Shown piece after piece: positions 7,301-13,482 of a stretch of DNA of 13,966 nt (position 1 is its first letter; each line of letters opens with the position of its first letter). The DNA comes from Erysipelotrichaceae bacterium UBA3379 (lineage in GTDB: Bacteria > Bacillota_I > Bacilli_A > Erysipelotrichales > Coprobacillaceae), in the NCBI GenBank assembly GCA_002359025.1, contig DEPZ01000030.1, positions 1-13,966 on the forward strand. The letters run 5' to 3'. The translations under genes were made by a program, and so were the position numbers. Under the pieces are notes generated by a model that worked only from the letters and a program-made list of their open reading frames with translations, had not been told where the DNA came from and made no database searches.

Positions 7301-9271
7301 AGGAATAATATGAACACCTAATTCTCTCGATGTTTTAATAAATTCTCTAAATTCATCTTTTGTATAAAACATATCTGTACTTGTTAAATCTGCTTTATTT
7401 AAACCATTATTTCCACCTTTTTTGATATTAGATTCTAGTCTAAAGGCAGAATAGGCATCGAGAGGATCCATCCCATTTTGTGAATAATACTCTAAAGGAA
7501 TAAGATTATCATTTAAATGAATTTGAAAATCATTCATCTTATACCAAGACATTTCCTTAACAATTTGTTTTAAATAATCTAAATGAAAAGTCTTTCTGCC
7601 TACATCTAATATAAATCCTCTTACTTTATATAAAGGATAATCCCTTGCTATACCTTTGGGTAAAGTTTTATAGTTTGTTTGTTTTAATCCTTGCAAAACA
7701 GTACGTGTCCCCCAATAACTTCCTGTTTGTGTATAAGATGATATCTTTACATAGTCATCTATTTCCATTAAATAACCTTCATCATCTAAACCTAATGATT
7801 GATCATTTGTCTTTGTGAGATAAATATCGCCCTTTTGTGGTGAAGATGATTTAATGACTTCTATAGATTGTCCTGTTAAATCTTTGTAATCTAATGCCAT
7901 TTCCTTTGCAGCTGTTTTTAGGTTATCATGATCATAAAGAAGACGACTTTGACTGTTGAGTTGAAAGTTTCCTTTCATACCTTTCCATTCTCTTAATTCA
8001 GGTAAAACAACAGGAGCTTTATTGTCTTCTTTTTCTTTTTGGTAAAGACCTGGTATAGTGATTGACTTTTCTTTAAATGTATATTCTTTGGTTTTTTTGT
8101 TTGTGATTTTAAAAGAAACTTTCACAACTGTATCTACTATAGGTTGATAGATATTTAAATCTTGATCAATGACTTGCTCATAATCTGTACCATTATATTG
8201 AAAATCATATTGTTGATTAGTAGGATAGGTGATTTTTAATGTTTTATCACCTTTTTTAACATCTTCTATCATAATTTGATCAGCTATTTCTTCTTGAGAA
8301 TCTTCTATCTCACCACCATAGACTTCCATTTCATAAAGTGAAACAGTATTCCATTCAACACCACCATCTGGATCAGTAGATGTTGCAGATTCAATATAGA
8401 CACGAACATATCGTGCTTGTTCTACTTCGTCTAAAACGATTTTATCTGTCTTTAATTGGGGACTGTTTGGAATATCTTTTACTGTTTTCCAATCTGTTCC
8501 ATTTTGTGAAGTTTGAATTTTATAATGTGTTGCTTTTCTTGTTTCCCAAAATAGACGTATAGTTTTAATATTTCGTATTCCATTTAAGTCTACACTTAAC
8601 CAGTGAGGTGCATTCTTTACATCACTAGACCATCTTGATATTCTTGAAGATGTATCTCCATCAAAGGCTTTATTTGCATGAAGTGAAGATGTTTCATTAG
8701 AACTTGAATTGCCTTGACAATTCAATGCAATATTTTCAGTTGGGTCTTGAGGTGCTATTTCATCACTGACATACATAACTTGAAAATCACGACAAGATAC
8801 ACTCGGATAACCTGCTTGTTTAGTAATTTCTAACTTCACATAACGACCAACAACTGGTTCTTTTAATGTTTCTATAGATTTTTGTGACTGATTAGAAACA
8901 CGTGAAATGACGGGATTCCCCCATTGACTTACATCTTGTGACACATAAATGTTATAATCACTTGCATAAACTTCTTGACTTTCCCAGATCATTGAAAAAT
9001 AGTTCATCTTATATGTATCTCCTAAATCTACATATACCCATTGAACTGGTGCTCTTTCAGATGACCAACGACTTGTTTCATCATTATCAGTTAAATATTT
9101 TGCTGGTAATGATGGATACTCATGACTGGCAACAACTTTTTTAGATAATGCCAGATTTTGATTTTTGACATCTAAGACATCACTTGCATAAATATGAAAT
9201 GATTGTACTTGAAAGCAAGATGCCAATAAAAATGCTGATAATAATACATGTACGCTTTTAGATACCTTCAT
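4367..9271 (-). CDS. Cell-wall-anchored multidomain GH20 beta-N-acetylhexosaminidase-type enzyme
   Basis: A 1634-residue secreted hydrolase. In order: signal peptide (1 to about 29, ending IYAS); two F5/8-type C (CBM32-like) domains at about 36-168 and 179-319; a beta-rich linker to about 415; the GH20 N-terminal domain (about 420-548); the GH20 barrel (about 550-885); a LamG-like domain (about 915-1093); helical segments to 1223; a third F5/8 domain (1231-1366); three FIVAR-like helical repeats (about 1368-1432, 1438-1504, 1506-1567); an acidic spacer; VPQTGD (1603-1608), a membrane helix and the tail KRKQS. The catalytic pair is D726-E727 in HIGADEY, with PEIDTPAH (657-664) upstream and Trp residues 778 and 849 likely lining the -1 site. 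GH20 enzymes release terminal GlcNAc/GalNAc, or lacto-N-biose in one branch, by substrate-assisted catalysis; which applies here is unclear. Together with its wall anchor this suggests mucin or milk/host glycan foraging. GAGGAG precedes the ATG. It is monocistronic with its own promoter, cre-like site and terminator. Confidence 0.92.
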   Translation of the reverse strand: MKVSKSVHVLLSAFLLASCFQVQSFHIYASDVLDVKNQNLALSKKVVASHEYPSLPAKYLTDNDETSRWSSERAPVQWVYVDLGDTYKMNYFSMIWESQEVYASDYNIYVSQDVSQWGNPVISRVSNQSQKSIETLKEPVVGRYVKLEITKQAGYPSVSCRDFQVMYVSDEIAPQDPTENIALNCQGNSSSNETSSLHANKAFDGDTSSRISRWSSDVKNAPHWLSVDLNGIRNIKTIRLFWETRKATHYKIQTSQNGTDWKTVKDIPNSPQLKTDKIVLDEVEQARYVRVYIESATSTDPDGGVEWNTVSLYEMEVYGGEIEDSQEEIADQIMIEDVKKGDKTLKITYPTNQQYDFQYNGTDYEQVIDQDLNIYQPIVDTVVKVSFKITNKKTKEYTFKEKSITIPGLYQKEKEDNKAPVVLPELREWKGMKGNFQLNSQSRLLYDHDNLKTAAKEMALDYKDLTGQSIEVIKSSSPQKGDIYLTKTNDQSLGLDDEGYLMEIDDYVKISSYTQTGSYWGTRTVLQGLKQTNYKTLPKGIARDYPLYKVRGFILDVGRKTFHLDYLKQIVKEMSWYKMNDFQIHLNDNLIPLEYYSQNGMDPLDAYSAFRLESNIKKGGNNGLNKADLTSTDMFYTKDEFREFIKTSRELGVHIIPEIDTPAHSLALTKVRPDLRNGTYGRENDHLNLVSKYDESLAFVQSIFGEYMTENNPVFDLQTTVHIGADEYHASSKAYRKFVNDMIEYVETSGRKARVWGSFTQASQGEKINADGVEINLWNFGYANMDQMYEDGFDLINCNDGNYYIVPNAGYYYDYLNESTMYNLAINSIGGVTIPAGDQQMKGGAFAVWNDMTDYLDNGVSEYDVYDRIEKSLPLFAAKLWGKGELSLSEAKKVSDNAGDAPRTNFGYQVDIDTDDYLHIPMDTLNDTTNHYRVEEGKNSSLVTQDGKTVLELKGNTSYIKTNLETVGLNNDLRVKVKRQSDSQEEQILFESDYGSIKAVQKDTGKVGMSREGFDYSFDYTLPVNEWVELELKNKQNQIQLYVNGQLIDTLGDDERIEGRPMLATNMFPLARIGSIHHAFIGYVDDIRLGKQKDFVSSMELDHIYTNAIAIMNQDNKNELQPLLNEAQILLQKYELDEKEITTLIQKFQKVLDKLDYRKADYSRVQAYLKLTEHLDMFTNQSIKTLQQVISSIRYDLPIQLQATVDAYEQALSKALSQLVLKQEKDRTYVDNSTITATASSYQRDGSDPKNVLDNDNSTIWHTDWTNTTMPHWIDLELEEKTLIDGISYTPRQTGSNGNLLEYEIQISDDGKIYQTHAKGTLPNNNQEKHIDFKKVLTKHVRLVYVKSVQNFGSAASIKVSLVNMNADKAGLKEIIDYVSSLENTHYHQESWHQLETTIQKAKQLLENPNADANDVETMKQDLLKALISLRLDPKVIDKTLLLEKIEEVKSLNKDLYLHDSYKQLLISLEQALVVYENQQATLLEVEQVIDLLNQSLLSLEYKPADYTKVDEAIEKANQLNKEDYKDFHLVEKAISLVDRNMNITEQDKVDLMAKAIEDAIACLEKKDIPQDEDILEDSTNQPSIDVKPIEPGDNTQNNDAIVPQTGDMTSTGVYTLLIVLSSCLLFVLKRKQS

Positions 9272-9303
9272 TTTCTCTCCTCTTTTCTATAAATAGCGTG
9301 TAC

Positions 9304-9332
9304 ATCATAACATGGACTACGCACTATGTAAA
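9304..9332 (-). promoter_or_regulatory. Promoter of the GH20 gene
   Basis: On the minus strand, TTTACA (9327-9332) and TATGAT (9304-9309) are spaced by exactly 17 bases, both 5/6 matches to the sigma-A consensus. The expected start site is near 9297, giving a leader of about 25 bases with GAGGAG before the ATG. Confidence 0.8.
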
Positions 9333-9340
9333 CGCTTTCG
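9325..9340 (-). promoter_or_regulatory. Candidate CcpA cre operator over the -35 box
   Basis: CGAAAGCGTTTACATA on the minus strand fits the Bacillus-type cre consensus (WTGNAARCGNWWWCAWW core) with one deviation, C for T at the first core position. It fully contains the -35 hexamer of the GH20 promoter, the position where CcpA binding would block RNA polymerase. Glucose repression of the gene is inferred. Confidence 0.65.
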
Positions 9341-9377
9341 ACAATAGTGTATATAACTAGAAAAAAAGCGAGAAATG

Positions 9378-9404
9378 AAAAGCAGGTGATATTTACTCAC
9401 CTGC
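9378..9404 (-). terminator. Intrinsic terminator overlapping the end of metQ
   Basis: The arms GCAGGTGA and TCACCTGC form an 8-base-pair perfect stem with a 7-base loop that contains the metQ stop codon (9393-9395). It is followed by UUUUC, and a stronger U7 run comes about 10 bases later (9361-9367). It ends the metNIQ transcript immediately before the GH20 promoter region. Confidence 0.75.
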
Positions 9405-10211
9405 TAAAATAACTGAACCTTTATATGTTTCTTCAATAAATGATTTGATTTTATCTGATTTTAAGACTTTGATTAAAGCTTGAATTTTTTCATCATTTTC
9501 ATGTCCTTTTTTACATGCAACAATATTAACATACGGATTATCTTGAGTTGCTTTTTCTAAAATAACAGCATCTTTTGTTGGATTTAATCCAGCTTGAATA
9601 GCATAGTTTCCATTAATAGCTACCAAATCCCCTTCACCATTTTTAAATGAAGTCGCAAGTAATTCAGGTTTCACTTCAATAAATTTTAAATTCTTAGGAT
9701 TCGATGCAATATCATTAAGTGTAGCACTTGTTACATCTACTCCTTCTTTCATTTCAATTAATCCTGCATCATCTAAGATAGATAATACACGTCCATAATC
9801 AGCAACAGAGTTAGAAATAATCACTTCTGCTCCGTTTTTGACTTCACTCACATCTTTAATAGTCTTTGAATAGAAACCAAAAGGTTCCATATGAATACCT
9901 GCAACATTGACAATATCATATTTATTCTTTTCAACATCTTCTTCAAAGAATGGAACATGTTGGAAATAATTTGCATCTATTTGTCCATCATTTAATGATC
10001 TATTGAAGATATTATAATCATCTAATACTTTAATTTGTAAATCAATATCATACTCTTCTTTTAATATAGGTTTTGCTTCTTCTAATATTTTAGAATGTGG
10101 ATCAAGTGTTGCTGCAACTGTTAAAGTCTTGTCATCATTTTGACTACCTCCACACCCAACAAGACCTGCTGATAATAATAATGCTAATGATAATTTTAAT
10201 AATTTTTTCAT
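9393..10211 (-). CDS. metQ: Methionine ABC transporter substrate-binding lipoprotein
   Basis: A 272-residue NlpA/MetQ-family binding protein from the ATG at 10211. It has a lipoprotein signal peptide with lipobox LVGC (Cys20), so it is anchored on the outer face of the membrane. The family landmarks are DANYFQHVPF (about 79-88), MEPFGFYS, a GR pair (R141) where E. coli MetQ contacts the methionine carboxylate, NPKNLKF, and AINGNYA (N200), where E. coli has INTTYA. The usual PNDxTN loop is replaced by SNSVAD, so ligand preference may have shifted, though an amino acid is still likely. Start choice: an ATG six bases upstream (10217) overlaps too closely with the ribosome binding site AAGGGAG, so the second ATG fits better. 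It is the last gene of the T-box-controlled metN-metI-metQ operon, 14 bases after metI. Confidence 0.9.
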   Translation of the reverse strand: MKKLLKLSLALLLSAGLVGCGGSQNDDKTLTVAATLDPHSKILEEAKPILKEEYDIDLQIKVLDDYNIFNRSLNDGQIDANYFQHVPFFEEDVEKNKYDIVNVAGIHMEPFGFYSKTIKDVSEVKNGAEVIISNSVADYGRVLSILDDAGLIEMKEGVDVTSATLNDIASNPKNLKFIEVKPELLATSFKNGEGDLVAINGNYAIQAGLNPTKDAVILEKATQDNPYVNIVACKKGHENDEKIQALIKVLKSDKIKSFIEETYKGSVILAGE

Positions 10212-10225
10212 ATTCATTCTCCCTT

Positions 10226-10891
10226 CTATCTCTTATCGACCTTTTTCACTATATAATCTCCAATACCTTGAATAATGAAGACAATCACTAAGACAAAAAT
10301 TGTTGCTGTATACATAACTGGCATATTTTGTCTAACAAATCCATACATATACGCTAAGTTACCAAGTCCTCCAGCCCCAATACATCCTGCCATAGCAGTA
10401 TATCCTACAAGTGAAATCCCCATAACTGTAATACTTGAAATTAATGCTGGCTTTGATTCTGGTAACAAGACTTTTGTAATAATTTGTAATTGACTTGCTC
10501 CCATCGCTTTGCTTGCTTCAATTGTTCCTTTATCTACTTCATTTAATGCAATGACACACATTCTCGCATAGAATGGTGCACTTGATATAATTAAAGCAGG
10601 TAAAGCTGCCTTAGCTCCTAACATTGTTCCTACCAGAAATGTTGTTACTGGTAAAAGAATAAAGATTAAAATAATAAATGGAACTGCTCTTAGTAAATTA
10701 ACAATAAAATCTAATATACGATGAACTATACGATTTGGATATAACCCATCATCTTGTGTCATATATAAAACAATTCCTATCACAAATCCAATAATGACTG
10801 CCATGATTAAAGATACCACTGTCATAAATATTGTTTCTTGAATAGCAACAATCATAGCTTGCCAATCTATTTGACTCCATATTTCATTCAT
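10226..10891 (-). CDS. metI: Methionine ABC transporter permease
   Basis: A 221-residue integral membrane protein of the MetI family (normal length about 217). Hydrophobic helices are visible at about 14-44, 56-86, 92-115, 149-175 and 192-213. The EAA coupling loop that docks on the ATPase lies at about 118-150, with EASKAMGAS and the following LLPESKPAL. It would form the dimeric membrane channel for methionine with two MetN subunits. The ATG directly abuts the metN stop codon with no spacer, and its ribosome binding site GAGGTGAT lies inside the end of metN, consistent with translational coupling. Confidence 0.93.
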   Translation of the reverse strand: MNEIWSQIDWQAMIVAIQETIFMTVVSLIMAVIIGFVIGIVLYMTQDDGLYPNRIVHRILDFIVNLLRAVPFIILIFILLPVTTFLVGTMLGAKAALPALIISSAPFYARMCVIALNEVDKGTIEASKAMGASQLQIITKVLLPESKPALISSITVMGISLVGYTAMAGCIGAGGLGNLAYMYGFVRQNMPVMYTATIFVLVIVFIIQGIGDYIVKKVDKR

Positions 10892-11911
10892 CTATATCAC
10901 CTCTACATTTACTTTATAATCAATAAATTGTTGAATGACTTCATCATATTGTTCTTTTGTACCATTAATCACATTTACAATCAAAACTCCAAAAGAACTA
11001 TCTATTGTATTTGTAAGATTACCTGAAACAATGCTCATATCTACGTTTGATGATTTGATAACTCTTGAAACAATAGGTTGTCTAGAAATATCTTCATCAA
11101 ATGTTAATTTTAAAAGAATACCTTCTGGATAAATTTGTTTTAATTTCGTATTTGTTTCATCATTGTCTATCTTACTTGAAAAGTCTTTTACAAATCTCTT
11201 AGTAATTTCATGACGAGGATATTCAAAGATATCTTTCACTGTTCCTTCTTCGACAACTTCTCCATTACTCATCACAGCAATGCGATGACAAATTTCTTGA
11301 ACAACTTCCATTTGATGAGTAATCATAACAATTGTGATGTTTAATTTTTTATTAATTGTTTTTAAAAGTTCTAATATTTGTTTTGTCGTATCTGGATCTA
11401 ATGCACTTGTTGCTTCATCACATAATAAGATCTTAGGATCATTTGCAAGTGCTCTAGCAATCCCGACTCTTTGTTTTTGACCACCAGATAATTCACTAGG
11501 ATAAGCTTGTTCTCTTCCTTGTAAACCAACAAGTTCAATTAATTCTTTTACTTTTTTCTTTCTTGTTTCTTTATCTACACCTGCTATTTCTAAAGGAAGT
11601 TCAATATTTTTTTGAACTGTTCTAGACCACAACAAGTTAAAATGTTGAAAGATCATTCCAATTTGAGTACGCTTATGACGAAGAGAAGTTTCATCTAATA
11701 AAGAAATATCTTCACCATCAATCAATACTTCACCACTTGTTTGTTTTTCTAACTGATTAATCATTCTTACAAGTGTAGACTTTCCAGCCCCACTATATCC
11801 TATAACCCCAAAGATTTCTCCATCATGGATTGTAAGAGAAACATCTTTACATGCATGTATTTCACCCTTAGGAGTTACATAATTTTTTGTAATAGACTTG
11901 AGTTCAATCAT
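10892..11911 (-). CDS. metN: Methionine ABC transporter ATP-binding protein
   Basis: A 339-residue ABC ATPase. Walker A GYSGAGKST covers 38-46, the Q-loop is Q89 in MIFQH, the signature LSGGQ is 141-145, Walker B ILLCDEAT is 161-168 (D165, E166) and the switch His is H199. Residues about 260-339 form the NIL/ACT-like C-terminal domain that in E. coli MetN binds methionine and inhibits transport, so feedback control of import by intracellular methionine is expected. The first gene of metNIQ, it is preceded by AGGAGG about 7 bases before the ATG and by a T-box leader. The short gap between the leader terminator and this start means expression depends on antitermination. Confidence 0.95.
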   Translation of the reverse strand: MIELKSITKNYVTPKGEIHACKDVSLTIHDGEIFGVIGYSGAGKSTLVRMINQLEKQTSGEVLIDGEDISLLDETSLRHKRTQIGMIFQHFNLLWSRTVQKNIELPLEIAGVDKETRKKKVKELIELVGLQGREQAYPSELSGGQKQRVGIARALANDPKILLCDEATSALDPDTTKQILELLKTINKKLNITIVMITHQMEVVQEICHRIAVMSNGEVVEEGTVKDIFEYPRHEITKRFVKDFSSKIDNDETNTKLKQIYPEGILLKLTFDEDISRQPIVSRVIKSSNVDMSIVSGNLTNTIDSSFGVLIVNVINGTKEQYDEVIQQFIDYKVNVEVI

Positions 11912-11932
11912 AAAATACCTCCTATAAAATAT

Positions 11933-11960
11933 AAAAACTCGTCCTTATATAAGGACGAGT
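11933..11960 (-). terminator. T-box leader terminator upstream of metN
   Basis: A perfect hairpin with arms ACTCGTCCTTA and TAAGGACGAGT, a 2-base centre and a run of five U (11933-11937). The 5' arm is shared with the alternative antiterminator: CCTT (11943-11946 region) can pair with AAGG of the T-box sequence and CGT with GCG, so the two folds exclude each other. Confidence 0.92.
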
Positions 11961-12177
11961 TAAACCCGCGTTACCACCTTAATTCATTGTTACCTCACGA
12001 TAACAACCTCTTCGAGTACCATCATACTCTAGTACGATAACGGGCACAACCGCTATTGGCTAATCATTCACCAATAAGACTCCAAGACCATCTTCATCTA
12101 TTCTTTTATATTCCTTTCCACCAACCAGGAACTCTCTATAATAAAACAAATAAACTACTCTTCTCTTCACTGTCGTT
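11933..12177 (-). promoter_or_regulatory. T-box riboswitch leader controlling metNIQ
   Basis: The 366-base gap between metN and the transporter gene is filled by a tRNA-sensing T-box leader. The conserved T-box sequence AAGGTGGTAACGCGGG lies at 11965-11980. UGGU in its bulge can pair with an ACCA tRNA end, meaning an A discriminator base, as in tRNA-Met. Stem I shows the AGAGAG motif (12132-12137), an AGUA loop-E-like element (about 12156-12159), a base stem with AAGA/UCUU and GAC/GUC pairs, and a distal loop GGTTGGTGGAA. The region facing the loop-E side contains two in-frame ATG triplets (12095-12097 and 12089-12091); either gives a methionine specifier, and the first is followed by A as is usual. 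Uncharged tRNA-Met should stabilise the antiterminator and turn on methionine import. I assigned the specifier by eye, without folding software. Confidence 0.9.
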
Positions 12178-12183
12178 GACATT

Positions 12184-12212
12184 ATATTATCGTGTATGAA
12201 CAATTTTGTCAA
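12184..12212 (-). promoter_or_regulatory. Promoter of the T-box-metNIQ operon
   Basis: TTGACA (12207-12212) and TAATAT (12184-12189) on the minus strand are separated by exactly 17 bases. The -35 is a perfect consensus. Transcription would start near 12177, just before the first pairing bases of T-box stem I. Confidence 0.85.
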
Positions 12213-12224
12213 ACATTTTTTGTA

Positions 12225-12259
12225 AAAAACAAAGTATAAAATATATAATTTTGATATAC
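12225..12259 (-). terminator. Weak possible terminator after the cation transporter gene
   Basis: An AT-only hairpin on the minus strand pairs GTAT with ATAC and AAAAT with ATTTT around a short loop, with a 3-base bulge, and is followed by UUUGUUUUUU. It lies about 19 bases after the stop codon. The stem is unstable compared with the other terminators here, so read-through into the T-box leader is possible. Confidence 0.3.
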
Positions 12260-12277
12260 ATGTCTCTTCTTTCAAGT

Positions 12278-13444
12278 TTATACATAAGAATGATCAATTT
12301 GTATCACACAGTAATATGTTTTATTAACTTCTTGAACTTTCTTTTCTATTTCTTCAATCAATTCATCATGATTTCTTTCATCACTAGAAGGAATCAAGAC
12401 ATCAAATATAAGATTTGTATGTGTAGAACCACTCACAATACGAAAATCATGAATACTGTAATGATTATCAATATTTTTTACAATATTCACAACAACTGTC
12501 TTTAATGAATTCGTTAATTCATCATCCATATCAATAGGATCCATATGAATGGTTGTTAAAATATCATATTTCTCCAACATTTCTCTTTCAATTCTATCAA
12601 TCTCATCATGAATTTCTACAATATTTTCTCGACTATCTACTTCAGCATGAAAAGTCATATATTGTCTTCCAGGTCCATAATCATGTAACATAAAATCATG
12701 AATTCCGATCACATGATCATGTGATAAAACATAATCATGAATATCTTGAATAAGCTTTTTATCAGGAGCTTGTCCTAACAATGGATTGACTGTATCTTTA
12801 AAAATCTCGATTCCAGATTTAAGAACAAATAAAGATACGCATGTTCCAATGATTCCATCTAATGGTATATTTGTAAATAAACTAAGTACTAGACTGACTA
12901 GAGTTGCAAACGTTGTTAAGACATCATTTAAACTATCTTGTGATGCTGCTTTTAATGAAGGTGAATCAATAAGATTTCCTGCTTTTTTATTAAAAGAAGC
13001 CATCCATAATTTCATAAGAATAGAAACCACCAAAGCAATGACTGCCCCAATTTGAAAATGTAATTTTTCAGGCATAACAATTTTAAATAGTGATTCTTTT
13101 AATGAAGAAAAACCAACTAAGAATATTAAAAATGAAATAATTAATCCTGCGATATATTCATATCTTCCATGTCCATAAGGATGATTTGCATCGGGATGCT
13201 TACCTGCTAGCTTAAATCCAAATAAAGTTGCCAGATTACTACCCATATCTGAAAGATTATTAAATCCATCTGCTTGAATAGCTGCTGAATTGGTCATAAA
13301 GCCAAATATTAATTTAAAAGCAACCATCAATGCATTACATACAATTGATAAAAGGCTACATAATGTTCCATATTTTTCTCTTACAATAGGGTTTGTTGTC
13401 TCTTGGTGTGAAGGTATGAATTTATTAACTAACCACTGAAACAT
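12278..13444 (-). CDS. mntE: Cation diffusion facilitator transporter, probable Mn2+ exporter
   Basis: A 388-residue CDF-family inner-membrane metal/proton antiporter. The membrane region is about 25-225, with the family loop HPDANHPYGHGRYEY at 83-97. The transport-site residues are N62xxxD66 in helix 2 (DGFNNLSD) and D170xxxD174 in helix 5 (DSLND). Zinc CDFs have His in one of these positions, whereas the N-D-D-D set is that described for the manganese exporter MntE of Streptococcus pneumoniae, so Mn2+ export is the best guess; Fe2+ remains possible. After the usual cytosolic ferredoxin-like domain (about 228-310) there are some 75 extra residues (HDFRIV, THTNLIFDVLIP) that look like a second related fold, making it longer than FieF (300). 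AAGGAGGAG precedes the ATG. A terminator hairpin stands only about 14 bases before the start, which leaves no room for a promoter. Confidence 0.88.
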   Translation of the reverse strand: MFQWLVNKFIPSHQETTNPIVREKYGTLCSLLSIVCNALMVAFKLIFGFMTNSAAIQADGFNNLSDMGSNLATLFGFKLAGKHPDANHPYGHGRYEYIAGLIISFLIFLVGFSSLKESLFKIVMPEKLHFQIGAVIALVVSILMKLWMASFNKKAGNLIDSPSLKAASQDSLNDVLTTFATLVSLVLSLFTNIPLDGIIGTCVSLFVLKSGIEIFKDTVNPLLGQAPDKKLIQDIHDYVLSHDHVIGIHDFMLHDYGPGRQYMTFHAEVDSRENIVEIHDEIDRIEREMLEKYDILTTIHMDPIDMDDELTNSLKTVVVNIVKNIDNHYSIHDFRIVSGSTHTNLIFDVLIPSSDERNHDELIEEIEKKVQEVNKTYYCVIQIDHSYV

Positions 13445-13457
13445 ATTTCTCCTCCTT

Positions 13458-13482
13458 AAAAAAGATAGAGTTTTCTCTATCT
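13458..13482 (-). terminator. Hairpin terminator between winged-helix gene and CDF gene
   Basis: AGATAGAG and CTCTATCT form an 8-base-pair perfect stem with an AAAA loop (minus strand), followed by six U. It begins at the stop codon of the upstream gene (TAG, 13481-13483) and ends just before the ribosome binding site of the CDF gene. It is either a leaky terminator or an attenuator that sets the amount of transporter mRNA. Confidence 0.8.

Noticed and set aside
6559..9144. Plus-strand open frames opposite the GH20 gene
   Set aside because: All are antisense to a gene with clear domain motifs throughout, and none has a ribosome binding site or recognisable domain.
12060..12275. A 71-codon open frame on the minus strand between the CDF gene and metN
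   Set aside because: It runs through the metNIQ promoter and T-box stem I, lacks a ribosome binding site and has no recognisable protein features. The RNA structure explains the sequence.
12206..13055. Plus-strand open frames opposite the CDF gene (99 and 89 codons)
   Set aside because: They lie opposite a well-supported coding gene, lack ribosome binding sites and look like low-complexity shadows of AT-rich sequence.
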